Shown piece by piece: positions 23,907 through 38,200 of a stretch of DNA of 64,000 nucleotides (the first letter of the stretch is position 1; each line of letters begins with the position of its first letter). The DNA lies in assembly GCA_003993805.1 (NCBI GenBank), contig RSEF01000031.1:20623319-20687318 (forward strand), given 5' to 3'. A program made the position numbers and the translations under genes. The stretch is from Himantopus leucocephalus (lineage: Eukaryota > Chordata > Aves > Charadriiformes > Recurvirostridae). The notes below the pieces were generated by a model. That model saw only the letters and a list, made by a program, of their open reading frames with translations. It made no database searches and had not been told where the DNA came from.

Positions 23907-25950
23907 CTCACCCATATGGATAAATGTCATAGAAGAGGTGATGGAGCACTGAATGACAGTGTCTAATTGCATTTACCTTCATAAACAAAAAGATCATCAT
24001 ATGCTGGATAATTCAGAGACTATTACCTTCAGAACGAGAATCCTGAGGATGACAAGAGTAATTAAAATTCAGGTTCCGAATGTAAAAAACCCAAAAACCC
24101 TAGAAAAATTACCATTGAGATTATATCACTCTATTTCCATACTTTTAAAACCATTTAAGGCATTCTGGCTTTTTAAATACACATAAATATTTATTGTTTA
24201 AAAAAAGACGGGTTAAAATTTACATAGATGGTCCAGGAACATCCTTGACTCTGGCCCCTTTATTCTCCATGTCTTTTATAAACATGCATTCAAAGAGTGA
24301 AGGTGGGTGACAGGGAATTAACTTCATAGATGAATAGCACCAGGTTACATGTTTTGTATAAAGGAAGGCAGTTTTAAATTATGTGACAATACGCCATTAT
24401 CATGTCTTATTCACCCTTCATCTACCATGCAACTCAATTAACAAATGAAGCTAGGGTTTTACATAACCCTTTCTTAGTCTGGATCAAATTGTTATCACTA
24501 TTAAAGTGGTGTAAATCTGGATGAATTACACTGTAGTCAACTGAATTATTTCAGAATTAAAGAAAATTGTCCTTGCCCAAGGAAATCGTTTGATGAGTTT
24601 TCTAGCGAGCTGAAATGTTTCGTAAAGGAAGCAAGGCTCAAGTAAAGTGAACTGAACACAGTCCTGCAGTTGAGATGGTAATGCTAAGAGAGCAGGGGTG
24701 CAAAATTAATTTATGGACTGGATTGTCCAGCACAGTACACGTCTTCTCAACACAACACCATTCTTGCCTGAAAGGCAGCCCTAGCAACATCATACTTGGG
24801 AAACAGGGATCTCGGTGGCAGGATGCTAAACAAGCACTGCCCCATGGCAGCGCAGCAGGTAAAAGGGATTGCCAAAACAAATGAGAATGTCTCTGCCTCA
24901 GTTCCCTATAACCTACATATGGTCAGCCACTTGGGGCTTTTATCGACCTTAGGGCTGCCGTAACTCACCATAGAGAGAGCTCCTGTAAGCAGAACTAGAG
25001 CAGTCCTCGGCAAATGAAATGGAGTTATTTGCATTGTATGAAATTCTTCCCTGCACCTTTAAAATATGCGTCTCTCCTAGGATCTGCTATATGTTTTTTT
25101 TTTCATGATTTCTAGAAAGTACATATTGGAAAAAAATGCTTTCATTTTTTTCTAATATAGTCCTAGAAATGTGTGCTCCTCTGTTTAATACAGCCTGAAG
25201 AAAAGGGGAATGGGTCCTGTGGAAATAACAGCAGGAGACACTGCAGTTAAAGTCTTTATTGTTAGTCATACACAGGAGGTGGCAAAATAAGGACTGTGGT
25301 TCTGACATGAAAATTTACTTTATCTGAACAACATTGTAGGGTTCTAGTTTCAATTTTAAGGGCAGCTTTCAGATTTAATGTGCTAAGCATTCAGGCATCT
25401 TTTTTCCTTTTGCTGCCAGTCCTTTATGTCAATGGTAAAATAACCTTTCCATCCTTCTTCGTGCTAGTGTCATTCACGCTTTTCAAACTCTTCTACCTTT
25501 GACACCAACTCAAATGAACTGGATTGGAGTGTAATAAATGGATCCATTGGGGACTAAATATTGAGAAGGTGACATTTTCAGAGGGAAACCACATTTCTGA
25601 GAGTGCACGTCTCTCTTAATTAGGGATCTCCTCCCTTCTGAGTTGTTACCTTTTCTGTAGCATATACATATACAAATCACAGCAGTCCCTCATAGTTCTG
25701 TGATGTCTCTGGAGACATGCAAGGGGAATCCAGAACTGCTGGTGACTCACCACTAAATTGGAAATACCAGGTAAGGGGGTATTTTTCAGAGGACTGTAGC
25801 TAGGATATCCATCACTTTCTGTGATTCACTTGTTCCCTGAAACAGCAGGTAGCTGGGCCTAAACACAATGTAAACTGCTTTAAGGTATTAGCTAACAAAA
25901 GAACCTCAAATCTGAGTTACTGTTTACATAAGACCACTGAAGCCCCAGCA
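23907..25950. other. Unique DNA, no gene recognised
   Basis: No long ORF or repeat was seen. One 75-base exon-like block, 25696-25770 on plus, ends in a CAG|GTAAGG donor and is noted as a finding. Otherwise nothing supportable. Confidence 0.55.
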
Positions 25951-25990
25951 AACGGAATCACGGAATCACGGAATTTTCAGAGTTGGAAGG
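25951..25990 (-). mobile_element. CR1 3' end, minus strand, cut by the gap
   Basis: Three CGGAATCA-like units (25953-25974) followed by TTCAGAGTTGGAAGG match the reverse complement of a CR1 tail and the start of its 3' UTR. The element then disappears into the N run, so its length is unknown. The sequence right after the gap (26091 onward) is not clearly CR1, so I cannot say where the element ends. Confidence 0.75.
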
Positions 25991-26090
25991 NNNNNNNNNN
26001 NNNNNNNNNNNNNNNNNNNNNNNNNNNNNNNNNNNNNNNNNNNNNNNNNNNNNNNNNNNNNNNNNNNNNNNNNNNNNNNNNNNNNNNNNN
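25991..26090. other. Assembly gap (100 N)
   Basis: Exactly 100 N's, the conventional placeholder for a gap of unknown size. It begins inside a CR1 3' end; repeats are a usual cause of such breaks. Confidence 0.98.
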
Positions 26091-27206
26091 TATGGATGTC
26101 CAGCTTGGCCAAGTGGTCTCTGACCCGGTCCTCAACGTATCTAGTCAGACATTTTCTCTGTGTGCTCCTGATGTCTGTGCCGTGAAATATATTTGCTTTA
26201 AAGCTGTGAGTCTGACTTCTCTTCTGCAGCTAATGAACATCTTCTAGGAGTACTTCAATATTGCAGAAGCTAAGCAGCATAAAATAACCACATCATTCAC
26301 GGAGGCTAGATTGGCTTACATATTTTTCTTCCCTTGCACATGCTTCTCCTACACTCTGAGATGAAGGGTAGATGAGGGAGTTCTGTGTGCAGAGCTGCTG
26401 TAGCCTGGGGCTACTTAACAGTTCAAGCGCAGCTCCTGGGCCAAAGCTACATCACAGGCTGTGATGATGCTCAAACCAATAGGTAATCCTAATTCCAGGT
26501 CTCAGACAAAAGCAAAGCAGCAAGGCCAGCTCATGGAAATGTTGGGACCCAGCTGCATGCTCAACCCACATCTCAGGATGACAGAGTAGGACTCCCAGGG
26601 AGATATTTCTCATCTGTGACCCACTCCCAGAAGTCTCTTTCCCTTAGCTCTCTACGGTCGCAGTCTGCCTTCTGGCCCTGGGGCCCACAGAGACTTTGCT
26701 ATGCTATGCTAGAGTTAGGCACTTGTTTCTCCCTGTCCCCTTCCTGCTTTGTGCCATCACACAAAGAATATACCACTTTTCCAGTAGATACAAGTAACAA
26801 TAAAAAATGGAAGATCACTCCTGCATTAATTTTTAATATTTCCAGTAATTCAGAATAAACATCAGCATAGATGTCTCTTTTTCTGGAGGAAGAGACTGGC
26901 TGATTAAAGACTTTAACTAGCTTTCACATTGTTTGAGAAATCAATGAAGGGTGAAATTCTGAAAGGTACAGTTCGCACTCAATAAACCTACTAATTGTGA
27001 TTGGCAAATTAGACAGTGTTTTAATCTTCCTGATATCTAGCCCAAGATTTTTGTGACATTCCATTTTCTGGTTAATGCAATCAGGAACCTTTGAAGAGTT
27101 AGTTAGCAGAAGCATTCACAGTGTTTGGACTAGTAATTGAAAACAGGAGAAAGAGGTGAAGAGAGACCAAGCTACCTGAAGAATGATTAACAAGTCTGCT
27201 GCGGAC

Positions 27207-27236
27207 TTGTACTTGTGGATATTGTACTTGTGGATA
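27207..27236 (+). repeat. Perfect 15-bp tandem duplication
   Basis: TTGTACTTGTGGATA occurs twice without a break (27207-27221 and 27222-27236). A simple local duplication, probably recent or a replication-slippage product. Confidence 0.9.
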
Positions 27237-29186
27237 AACAAGGAATTATCTTTTGCAGTAATGCAGTGTTAGACATTTATAAGAGATTCAGAATGAGATC
27301 ACTGAAGCATCTTTTTTTCCTCTCAATTCGCTGGAGGCAATATAAATTCCTTCAGTAGCTACCATAGAAAATGGAGTTGTTAATACAGACTTTGTACGTT
27401 AATTAACTTGCACAGGAAGTTTTCCAAAGTGCAAAGGCAGTGTCTGCATAAGCACTAAATGCACACATCCACCCAATAGTGTGTGTGCAGTCATTCACAG
27501 TATGAGCAAATGCATCAATTCCGTATGCAGCCAGCATTTTCATTCTCATTTGTGAATGCGAATGCACTGCTGTGACACTGCCTTATGGATGTGCCTTTTT
27601 GACACCTAGGGATCAGATTTGTGAACAGTCATTAGATATCTCTCTTTTTCTTTAATAAATGCAAACTTTACATTTATCAGAGAAGATATTTTCTTCCAAC
27701 TTACAAAGGGCTTCTGTAAATTCAGTGCTCCCTAATTATGAATTTATGAAGTCATTTCAATGCCTAGCCTTTGTCTAATGCAACTAATCCTGCTTCTTCT
27801 GCCCATGTAGATCAGTCCTTTTGTAGAAAACAGTGTCCCCCTTGGAACTGGTTGTGGTTGCGAAAAGTCCAGCTCAGAATAGTCAAATTTCCAAGTCCTT
27901 CAGGGCTTAGTCTCCCTAGGAGGTGTCAGGGACAGCACAACCATATCAGTGCTCCAATCCCAGCATCCACCAGTGCTGCCAAGAGCTTCCTAAGCTGCTC
28001 TTGCTGAGGAGGGTCCAGAGACACATCCCTGTACCACTCTCCAGGAACAGATATGAATTCCCACCATGTCCCAGCTGCTTGCCTTCTCCAGAGATTTGTA
28101 CACAAATCCATTCTTTGCTTTGCTTTTATTTATTTGTGCCTTTGGTGTACATACACACCTCCTAATCAACTCCACCAAAAGCCGTCCCTCAAACTGTGGC
28201 AGCACCAGCATGTGATTCACAATGCAGGGATGATGCCCTGAAACCCCTGTTGGTACTGTCTGAGCTCTTCCTGTGCCTTAAACAACAAGGACTGACAATT
28301 TTCCAGCTTTCAGCCACACACCTTCTACTGGCAGGCTTTCTCTGGTCTCCTTTGACCAGAAGTGTACTGCAAAATAAAAGAATAAAAACAGAAACTGCCT
28401 CCAAGCTCAGGCAGCCAAAGGGCACTCAAGAGAACTCATTATGGAGATGCAAAGTAGTTAAAGCTGCTACAAGAACTTAACAAAATTCAAGAAGAGCTTG
28501 AGACAGATTTAACTGGATATTGGAAGTTTGACTCAAAATAAGAAATGTTAAACATGGCTTGATTTTTATAAACTTTAAGAATTTTTTTTCCACGAAGTCC
28601 CCTGATTTTCAGACACATGAGGAATCATCTGAACCTGATTTCTAAGTGTGCATCCTCTTCAGTCATTAGACAACATCCTTCAATTTAAGCTCACTAGGGT
28701 TAAAATGATTGCTGTTTATCTTTTTTCTCTAAACAACAGTCTCTTTTGGAAATGCTGCATCTGCGAAGGCATTAACATAGTAACAGGTATATAAGATGGA
28801 TGAGCCAAGCCAGCTATTATCCTTCTTACAAGTTCCTCTCCCTGCAAAAGACATAAGTAACATGGGTTTGCTTCTCCCATTAACAAAACAATGGTAAACA
28901 ACATGGCAAACCTCAGTCATCATCTAAAGAGATGTTCTCAGCTGTCCATTTTCCATTGTGAAGTCTTAAGCCATAATCACATACACATTTAGATACCAAA
29001 ATATCTGGGGTATGCACTAGCATTTTTAAAAGCCCAAAGGTAACTAATGACAGATTTTGTTCTGGATTAGCTAGTTCATTGGTTTTGATGATACGTAAAA
29101 CCTGAGACACAAATCTATATCTTTAAACACTTAGATATCTGTAAAAATTGTACATGGCTTACCACATCAAGTACCAGACTGATAAC

Positions 29187-29222
29187 ATCATATGATGCCG
29201 TCAGAATGACAGATCATATGAT
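29187..29222. repeat. Two identical 10-bp palindromes, 26 bp apart
   Basis: ATCATATGAT at 29187-29196 and again at 29213-29222. Each is a perfect palindrome with a central CATATG E-box core. They could be paired transcription-factor sites or coincidence in AT-rich DNA. Confidence 0.5.
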
Positions 29223-32200
29223 ACATTCCATTTGATTTTAAAATGGCTATAATGAATGTTGCATATGTATATGTACCTGGCGTATTTTTAAACGTCTCTC
29301 TGAGTCTAACCTTACATGTTCAAATCCCAGCTCACTGTCTCATAGCAAGGGAAAGCTTAACATTTTCCACTTACAACTCCTGTCTTCTTATAAATAATGT
29401 TAGATCTTTGAAAAATATTTTATCCCAGAAACTACACAAACACATCCTCCAACAGCCCAAGAATTATTTGGGTTTTTCATTGGACCCCAATGAATTGAAT
29501 CTGAATTGACTTATCAGTGCCTGATGACACGTCTGTAGTTGTATTCATCATATATGACCAATGCTGCAATGATGTCACTGTTCTGCGCTTTCTCCTCTTA
29601 CTCATTCGTCTCTTCCTATGTATTGAAGAGAAGATTTTTGCAGTACACTTGATACCTATCAGTTTAAGGGAGACCAAGCACATTCACTTGGTGAATGCAA
29701 ATGGAAGTTATAGCAACTACTTGCAAAGCCCTTGAAATGATCTCCCTGTTTTGGGCTACTTTCTGTGGCAGGGGTCACAGAAGTTGCAAAGCTGGAAAAA
29801 AATATATTAAAATCTCTCAATGAAAATATTCTAGGGAGAAGCAAGCATTTGACAAATCTTTATGGCTTACTGAAAAGTTAGTTCCCCTACCCTCTCCTGG
29901 TTGAGAAATGGAACAGGTACGTCCAAGGTGCTGGGGTAGAAAACTCATTTTTCTGGCAGGAATGGGGACTTCCAAGGCTGCAAGGCTCTCTTACTGCTAG
30001 GGCTCAAAGCAGCAGGAGCCCATGGATGTCAAGGAACTGACTTGCAACTGACAGTTCTGCCAAGGAATTAATATATTATGAGACTTTTAAAGTGAAATCT
30101 CAACTTTCTTAAGTAGAAAGAAACAGAGGAGTTTGAAAGAGGATCAGCAATGATTAAGCAGCATATGCAGCTGAAGAGACTTAATGCAAAGAGGCCTGAG
30201 GGGGTGAGATTCCTGACTCCCGTCTGGGGAGCACCCCCTGCAGTCTGAGCCCCCCTTTCTATCCCTGCAGGGAAAGCTGAGGAAAGGACTCAACATGTAC
30301 AAAAGACTTCTGTGGATTCAAAGGTCACCACAGGTGCTGGCTGAAGCTCCATCCTCCCTGGCTTATTAAAAGCCCGGTCTTTTGCAGTGAAGGCAGGGTG
30401 GTTTTCCACCACTGAGAGGGACGATCAGCAGGGGCGATTGCAGATATGCTTCAACTTTTTCACTGAGCCGGAATTTGAACACTGGTAGAAGTATACGTGC
30501 TGCTGCTGGCTGTAGAGCAGCTCGTGTTGGTCAAAGACTGCACTTTTTATCATTAGCATTCATTCCCTAAGTATTAAATAATATATTCATAACCTAATTC
30601 CATAATTTTACACCACAATTATTTCTATCTAATACTTCATCTATGTAGCATACATGTCTAAAAACCTTAGTGACTGAGTACTGAGGACTGAGATACCTTA
30701 TGACTAATTTTTGATCATCTTGTCCTCCAGTCCGTTATTATACAGTCAGAATCCTCTACTGGAGGACAACAAGAGTTTAGGAAAGAAACTCAAACCTCTA
30801 TGGCTGACAAGACTAGACATGCAACACCCAGATCAGTGATTTTTCTGTTTATAATTCCAGCACTAAGCTAGGCATTTTACTATAGTTAAAATATCTAAAT
30901 GTGGATTTTTAAATAATAGATAACAATTTCTATCTGAGAAGACTATGAAAATATTTGCAGATAATTGTGCCAAAATCAGCTTCCCTGAAAGGAGAATAAA
31001 GATGCACACACACCAAAATGAGACAGGAAGCATGGTCCAGCAATTAGGCCATCAGCTAAATGAGAGGATTGTTTCTCGGTTTTGTCTTTTTCACATTTAC
31101 AGAGTGACTCAAGGACAGAGTTTCCTCCCCATTCACTCTTTTCAGAGTGCTATAGCTGGCCTTCCCATTCTGTGCATAACTCCTAGGCAAAGTAATCTAG
31201 CAAGTGCGCCAACTGGCGTTTATAAGCATTGTAATTGCTCTGAGCATCATATTTAAGATAGGGACTACCTAACAGCGCATCTTCTTTCTCAGCATCATTG
31301 GGTGCTTGCTTCTGTTACAATAAGTCTACCCTTCTCTGTACTATCTGGGGTGGGGGAAGCCCTCAAGTGTTGTTGTGATTGAGGCAAGCAGTCCTGAACT
31401 CAATGGTGCACTCATGTATTACCTGATTGGTCTGAAAATTTATATAATTAATTTATAATGAAAACAAGGCTGGAAGCTTAACCATAGAACAGTGATGGCC
31501 ATCCTGACAAAGTGACTACTTCTAGATGGAAAATTCTTTTGAAAAAATGGGTGTGCAACTTACTCATAAAGAATTTTTAATAACTGTAGTGTAGTAGCAT
31601 TAGCAAGGAACCTATAAAACTGAAAGAATTTTCATTTCATTTGCAGTCCTGGATATCATTACATTCAACTTTGATGCCTGAAGCACAACCTAATTACATA
31701 GATTTTTCAGATAGAGCCTCTTCATTTTATATGTTTTTGTCAATCCAAATCAATTTAGCACACTGCCTCCAGAGCCCTTGAAAACACCGACGCTCTTACA
31801 GCCAGTTTATGGGGCAAGGGCTGAAAAACTCCAGTCAGGTTTCCTAAGCAGCGAATTCCCAGGAGTGTTTTCACACCAGTTTTAATAGCTTAGTCCATGA
31901 CTACTCACTCAGTTCTCCCAGCTGAACGATTCTGCTGTTGCTTCCCTACCAAGTTATGTGTAAAACACAAGATGTGTCACTTGGTCTGCAGGAAGCATTC
32001 CAACTTTCTTATTTCCAAGATAAAGAGAAGCGTGTTTGTTTATTTTCTTGGCCCTCAATGATGTGAAAGCCAGACTGATTGTCTGTCTACCCTCTCCCTT
32101 GGTTCACACAGCAGCTCTGCCTGAGGCAGGTAAAAAGAGGCCAACTCTGCGGTCACCGCATCTGCATGGAAGAGGTTTGGTCATTAACTTTCCTCCTTAG

Positions 32201-35200
32201 TAGCTAGCTACTGGAAGAAACATAAATTAGCAGAAAGTTTTTTGAGTCTGACATGCTTTTAGTGGCTGGACTTTTCTGCTGTCAGCAGAAGAGTGCCGTG
32301 ATGATGTCTGCCAGCAGCACTGTAAGCTGGAGCATGGCCAGGGTTTCTGCCATAAACCTCAGAGGTATATTTGCCCTTATGTAATAACACTTATCACAAA
32401 GGATCCCAAAGTGCTTTGAAACTGCACAAAATATATTCAGGGAGTGATTCATCACCAGGGCTTCTCCAGGGCACAGCTGTCCCTACACACACTGTTAACT
32501 TCTGGGGTCTTAAATAGAAGCATCTTTCACTCAGGTTTTTAAAGCATGGGGTGGGTGGTGACTGAGTTCAACAAACTCCTGTCTATGGGGTTTGTCCTAT
32601 TTAAAATAGAAACAGGAAACAGCAGTAATACTGAGCACCTTCTTGGTTTAGTTCCTTGCAAGTGCGTATTTACAACACAGACATATATGCTTGCCACTGT
32701 TTTAAGACCAACCTGGTACAACCGCCCTGAACTGTTGAAATCTGATGAAACTGTCACCACAAGTTCTTCAGGACCTGACTGGAGACCCCGTGTCCTGCAG
32801 AGGTCTGAGCTACCAAAATTCTACTAGATCGGTGGCAACTTGGATTACTGTCACTTCCTGAGCAAGTCTATGATAATTTGTGATTACGTAGTACATATAC
32901 ATATCTGAATATTACCTTAAGGCCTTGAGATATCTTGTATGAACACTGCCTCCCTCTCTCCCTTCTTCTTCAAATAGCGAAACTGTATCAAGTAATTTGC
33001 AAATTATTTCTCATTCCTGCTTGGAATGTAATAATAGCTATCTTCATTTTGGGATCCTTCGAAGCAAGGGATAGAGGAGAGATCATACAATTGCAAGTTT
33101 GGGAGGAGCTTCATTAAAACTGGTACTGGTAAATACTGAGAATAGTGAAACAAGATTATAAAATTGAATAACATTAAGACTGAGTTTTTTACTCAGAACA
33201 GGAAAGACTTCCATAGACATTACCAAACTAATGAGCAACCTGAGGCACTTGAAAATAAAATCCAGTAAATGTGAATCATGGAAAAAAACAACAAATATAA
33301 GAATAACAAGCCAGCAGGACATGCCTCCCTAGGACTGAGGGAAAACTACACAGGCACAAATAGCAAGACAAAGACAGTTCCAGTCTCGACACCTAATCTT
33401 ATCCTAGAAAGAAGGCAGTGATACCCAAAGGCTAAAAACCAGTAAGAATTATAATTTAGAATTAGTTTAAATATATCAGGAATATTGCATCAACTGAAGT
33501 AATTACAGCCAGATCAAAAGCTCATTGGCATTCCATTGGGATTCCAGTCGGCTTGATGATCTCAGGGTCTCAGGCTCTTAAAATTACAAAATCACCATAC
33601 CACAGCAATACTTTAAACAAGAAGAGAAAGCTGTGCCCTTCCACTGCATAACAGCAACAAACAGGTGAATGCTCCTCATCCAAAAAATCAATCTGGTATG
33701 CCATTTGAAGGGAAGTTCTGTCCTGTGAGCTCTGCTTGGTATTGGCTAGAATGAGGGAAATACCATCACCAGGCATCCAGGTTTAAATTTATGACAATCA
33801 ATTAAACTGCAAGAAGAAAACTAGTGTTAAGTGAACAAATACTTTTACAATACACAATTTCAAATCATATCACCAGAGAACAGAACTAACTTAGAAAGCT
33901 GATATTAAAGCCAGTACAAGAATTAGCACAGAACAGAAATTCTTTGTGGTTTCTCCTGCCAGCAGCTTAAGAAAAACCTCTACCAGTCCAAGATGATTTG
34001 AGATGTTTAATTTCTTTGTTATTCAGAATTGCAGGAGGACAATCACAACCCTAAAAAATTCTCTAGCAAATTATGTCAGAAAAAAAATATTTGAAATGTT
34101 TGAAGCTTTCTATTTCCAGAAAACTTATGACATCAGATGCTTAAATTTCAGAACAAAGCCAATTCAAAGCTAAAACACTGATTCTTTTTGAAGCTTGATT
34201 TCCTAAGAAGTTCTATTTATGCATTTGTGCTGTCTCTTTACTCATCTGTGTAGAAGACAGAAGGGCAGATTCCCAGTGTTTTGTATAAAACATATTTAAA
34301 AGGTATTGTAAGAAAAAATAAAAATTAATCTTTCCAAAACTGACTTTTGCAAAAAGAAACATGCAAAACCTGCTGCTATGCTGAAAAACTCAACCCAGTG
34401 ACCCAGTGCCTTCTGATAAAGCTTTTTTGATTTATGAATAAAATTAGTTTCCAAGTGCTGTATGCAATCTCAGCAAAGTTTGTTGTTAGTAGGTACATTG
34501 TAGAATAAAATAAATTTGTTTCATGTAAGTATTCATAACCTACACTGAATAAGATTTGACTCCACTACCCTAACCCAAGAAATAAAAGATATCTGAAAGA
34601 GATGTCATAAACCAAACCAAATATAGAATATACCAACCAGTAAAACAACTTGCAAATCATATATGGTATCTAAGGTCTCAAAGGCAAAAGCACAGCACAC
34701 AGAGATTAGAAAGTGATGCTGCTTGGTGGAAATTGCAGATTTTAAATAAAATATTCTTTTGGCTCAAATTTTTGTGAAGGCCGTACATTGTCATTATCAT
34801 TCAAATACATAGTAAATGACAACCCCCTGCCAGCAAAAGTGATGTTTAAGCAAACAGAATGGAGAGGGACAGTGGAGGAGAAAGGAGTAACAGTAGGATG
34901 AACTGAATAAGACCACGTAGGACAGATGTCTCCTGAATAAAACTAAGAGGGAAGGCTATTTCCTTGCCCGCCATTTTGAGTTCACTGAGCCTACGGAAGC
35001 ACATTTCCATGGGTGTGCTTGGCAAGAACCAGCGTGGCAGGTCTTGTCTGTGAACGCTCTGCCCAGAAGGGAGCAGAGGGCATGTCACTTTGGTCCAGAG
35101 CTGCTTCCCCAACACGGCTCCTTTCCACTGGGTCATCACTTACACCATCAGCTCTCACTACTGGTTTCATATTCTGGTAGCATGAAGGAAACATTAAAAA

Positions 35201-38200
35201 AAAAGAGAGAAAAAGCAGTTTTAAAACTACACAAATTTTCAAACAAACCCAAGGCCAGGAGCAGTATTTGATATTACTCTCACCCACCTACCCCCTTTTA
35301 CTTACTCATTTTTCAGTTTATGATGTCGCCTGAAGGAATATGCATTAAAATAAGCAAGACATGAAGCAATCCATGTATTGATGACATCTCTACAAAGTCT
35401 TAATGAGTTGCTTTGACCAGGAGAAAACGCAATTGTAATAACCTGAGAACTTCACAATTATGCCAGCTATGCTTTGCCAGTCCCTCCATACAACTACTTT
35501 TAAAAGGGTTGTTTTAACAGAACTGTATGTTCCTGCATCAGTCCAGAAGCCTGCTTGAGTCCATGATTTTGTAATCCACCACTACCGTGCTGCAAATTAG
35601 CTGTATAAAACAATGAGGAATAATGGGAGTCACATTTTTCTCAACATGGAGTCAAGATGGTCAGCACAAACAGGGAGATTTGCAAGAGAAAGTGTTGCTT
35701 TTTCATTCTTGTCTTTGACTCAGCATCCGCTGTAGCTTCTAGTGCAGCAGCTGGCCTGGGTACGAGCAATTCATAGAAGCAATGTGCTTCCTTCCAGATG
35801 CAAAGAGCACACATTTTCCAGCTAGGATATATGTAAATATGTGTATTTTTCTGCTGTTACCCGGAGAGAGTTCTGCACTAGCTGAGCATCATTTCAAGTA
35901 AGCCCACATCATTTTATTACAGCAGTCAGTTTCTTTCATACCATAAACAAAAAAAGCCTATCTAACAACATGCACAGCCAATGTGGCTACGTGCTACCAG
36001 GAGCAGAGCAGTCACAGGACCTCTGCTGTTGGAGGTGACAAAAAGCCAGTTCCCCTTTGACCTTCTGACTGATATTTAAGAAGGTATTTCACTACTGTAA
36101 ATGGTGTGATAGCTAAGTAATCATACCATCAGTGCTGAACTTGTTAGCAAGAGAATATCCTTGTGTACAAAAGGCCCCATATGGCTAAGTATGTATTTTT
36201 CAAAGAGAAAATAATGAAACTGTCTCTTTCATTATATATTAATGGCTTCTTTATTCTCCGCAGGAAAATAATCAGCCACTGAAGAGAGAATATAGAATGA
36301 GACTCATGTGCCAGTTAGTTGCAGATTTATTTCTGGGCTTAATATTTGTCTGGGGATTTTCAAGTTAACTAATCTCTCTCGTTAAAATAATATTTTGTCA
36401 AGGATTTGGCACTTTGAACTATAACAGGAAATTTAATATTAGAATAAATATATGACCAGCTGAAAGCAATCCTGAATACCCAGATATCACAGACTGACTG
36501 CAGATTTGGAACCCACTCCCTTTGATGCCAATGTAGCAGTCTGTACCTGCAGCTAGAGATATGAAAGAAACAGTCTGGATTTTAATTGGCTTTCAAAAGT
36601 AAAGCATTTGATTTTGAGTCTTTTAGGAGTCTTTTCTTACTAAGCTAACCACTCATTTATAGTGTTTACAGTGTATCTATAGAAAGCCGTTTAATTAATT
36701 TTTTCCTAACTCTCGGTAAAACTGTTTGCACACCTGAAAGTAAATGGTGTGAATTATGATATTTTTTCCTGTTTGGCAGTAGGATTACCTAGTAAAGAAC
36801 GGTGCTTTATTTCTATCTAAAAGGATAATTCCAAAATTGGCAGGACTTCAGAGGACCTGTAGGTCATTAACTTTATGATCCTCATTTTTAACCCAGATAT
36901 TGTATTCTTCAAATAAACTTAAGGTCAAAAATCAGATTTTAGCAGATACCTTGAAATATGAATCAAAATCACTATCTAATGTTTGCCGTAACTAGCAAAA
37001 GAATCTCAAAAAGAACATGATATTTACTCACAGTAAAAATATTTCCAATGAAGTGACGACACTAGCTTTATTTCTTGCAGCAGAAAGTAATTTAGTATTA
37101 CACATGGATGTTAATATTACATTATTTGTATTCATTTATTAGGATCCATCAAATGTTTCTGACTATACAGCTGCCATCTAAACATCAGCTGAAATACTCT
37201 CTTCTGTAACTGGTTACATCAACACACTAGAAACAATGGCTTTAATGTTATTATGAATTTTCAAATATTCTATTTTTATTAAAAACAACACTATTATTCT
37301 AGGTTTGGCTTATTTCAGGTAGCATATGAATGTATTTGTGGTGATTTTAGCTGCTCAAATTGAAGAATTCTTCCAGTGATCAAAAAATTTTTGAAGACTA
37401 ATATTGTGGCCCATTCCACATAGAGAGCCAGAGGAGTAACAAAATGTGCATCTCCAATGATCAAAAGTAAATCTTTTTCAACACTCAGCATATTCATATA
37501 GAGTAAAGAATATTTTCTAAAATATTCAACGTTGATAACAATACATTTTTTGCTAGTATTTGGGGATGTTATGAAATTATTCTCTACATAATTATTTTCT
37601 GTAAGATCCCTGCCTCATTCAGTGCTTCCAACAGAAAATACTAGCAGATTTTCCTCTTCATTACCAGTCATTCTCAGAATCTACCTCTTAGGCCATAATT
37701 TTATTAATAGTAGTAATCACATGGTCTCTAGGATGATCTTTGTATATCATTTTAGCATTTCCTAAAGTACCTATATCTAAGTGATAGTGTTACCTTCCTT
37801 CTAGAGATGGAAAACAGAGCAGGAGGCATATTAAGGTCAAAACATTTCACTGATTTGAAGTATACTATTTGTGGGTACTTGAGACCTTATTTTGTGAGAG
37901 TTTTGCATTGTGCAGCACACTATGTATTTGCAGTTATGTTTAGGTCTCAGCAGATGTTCTGCAGACAGGACCCCATGAGATGAACTGGGCATCCATACAA
38001 TGCTGACAGCTACCAAAGATCGGGGTTTGGTCAGCTAGTGCAGAAGTAAATAAGGAGTCAGTGGCAGAGGCGAGGCAGCTACCATTTCTTCCAAATAACA
38101 TCTAGTTTCATCAGGCAGGCTTCCCTTTCCTGCAAGCTGCCTGTCTCGTTCAGCAGGCGCCTTCCCAACCCTCCCTTGAGTGAGGGAGGGTACTTCCTTC

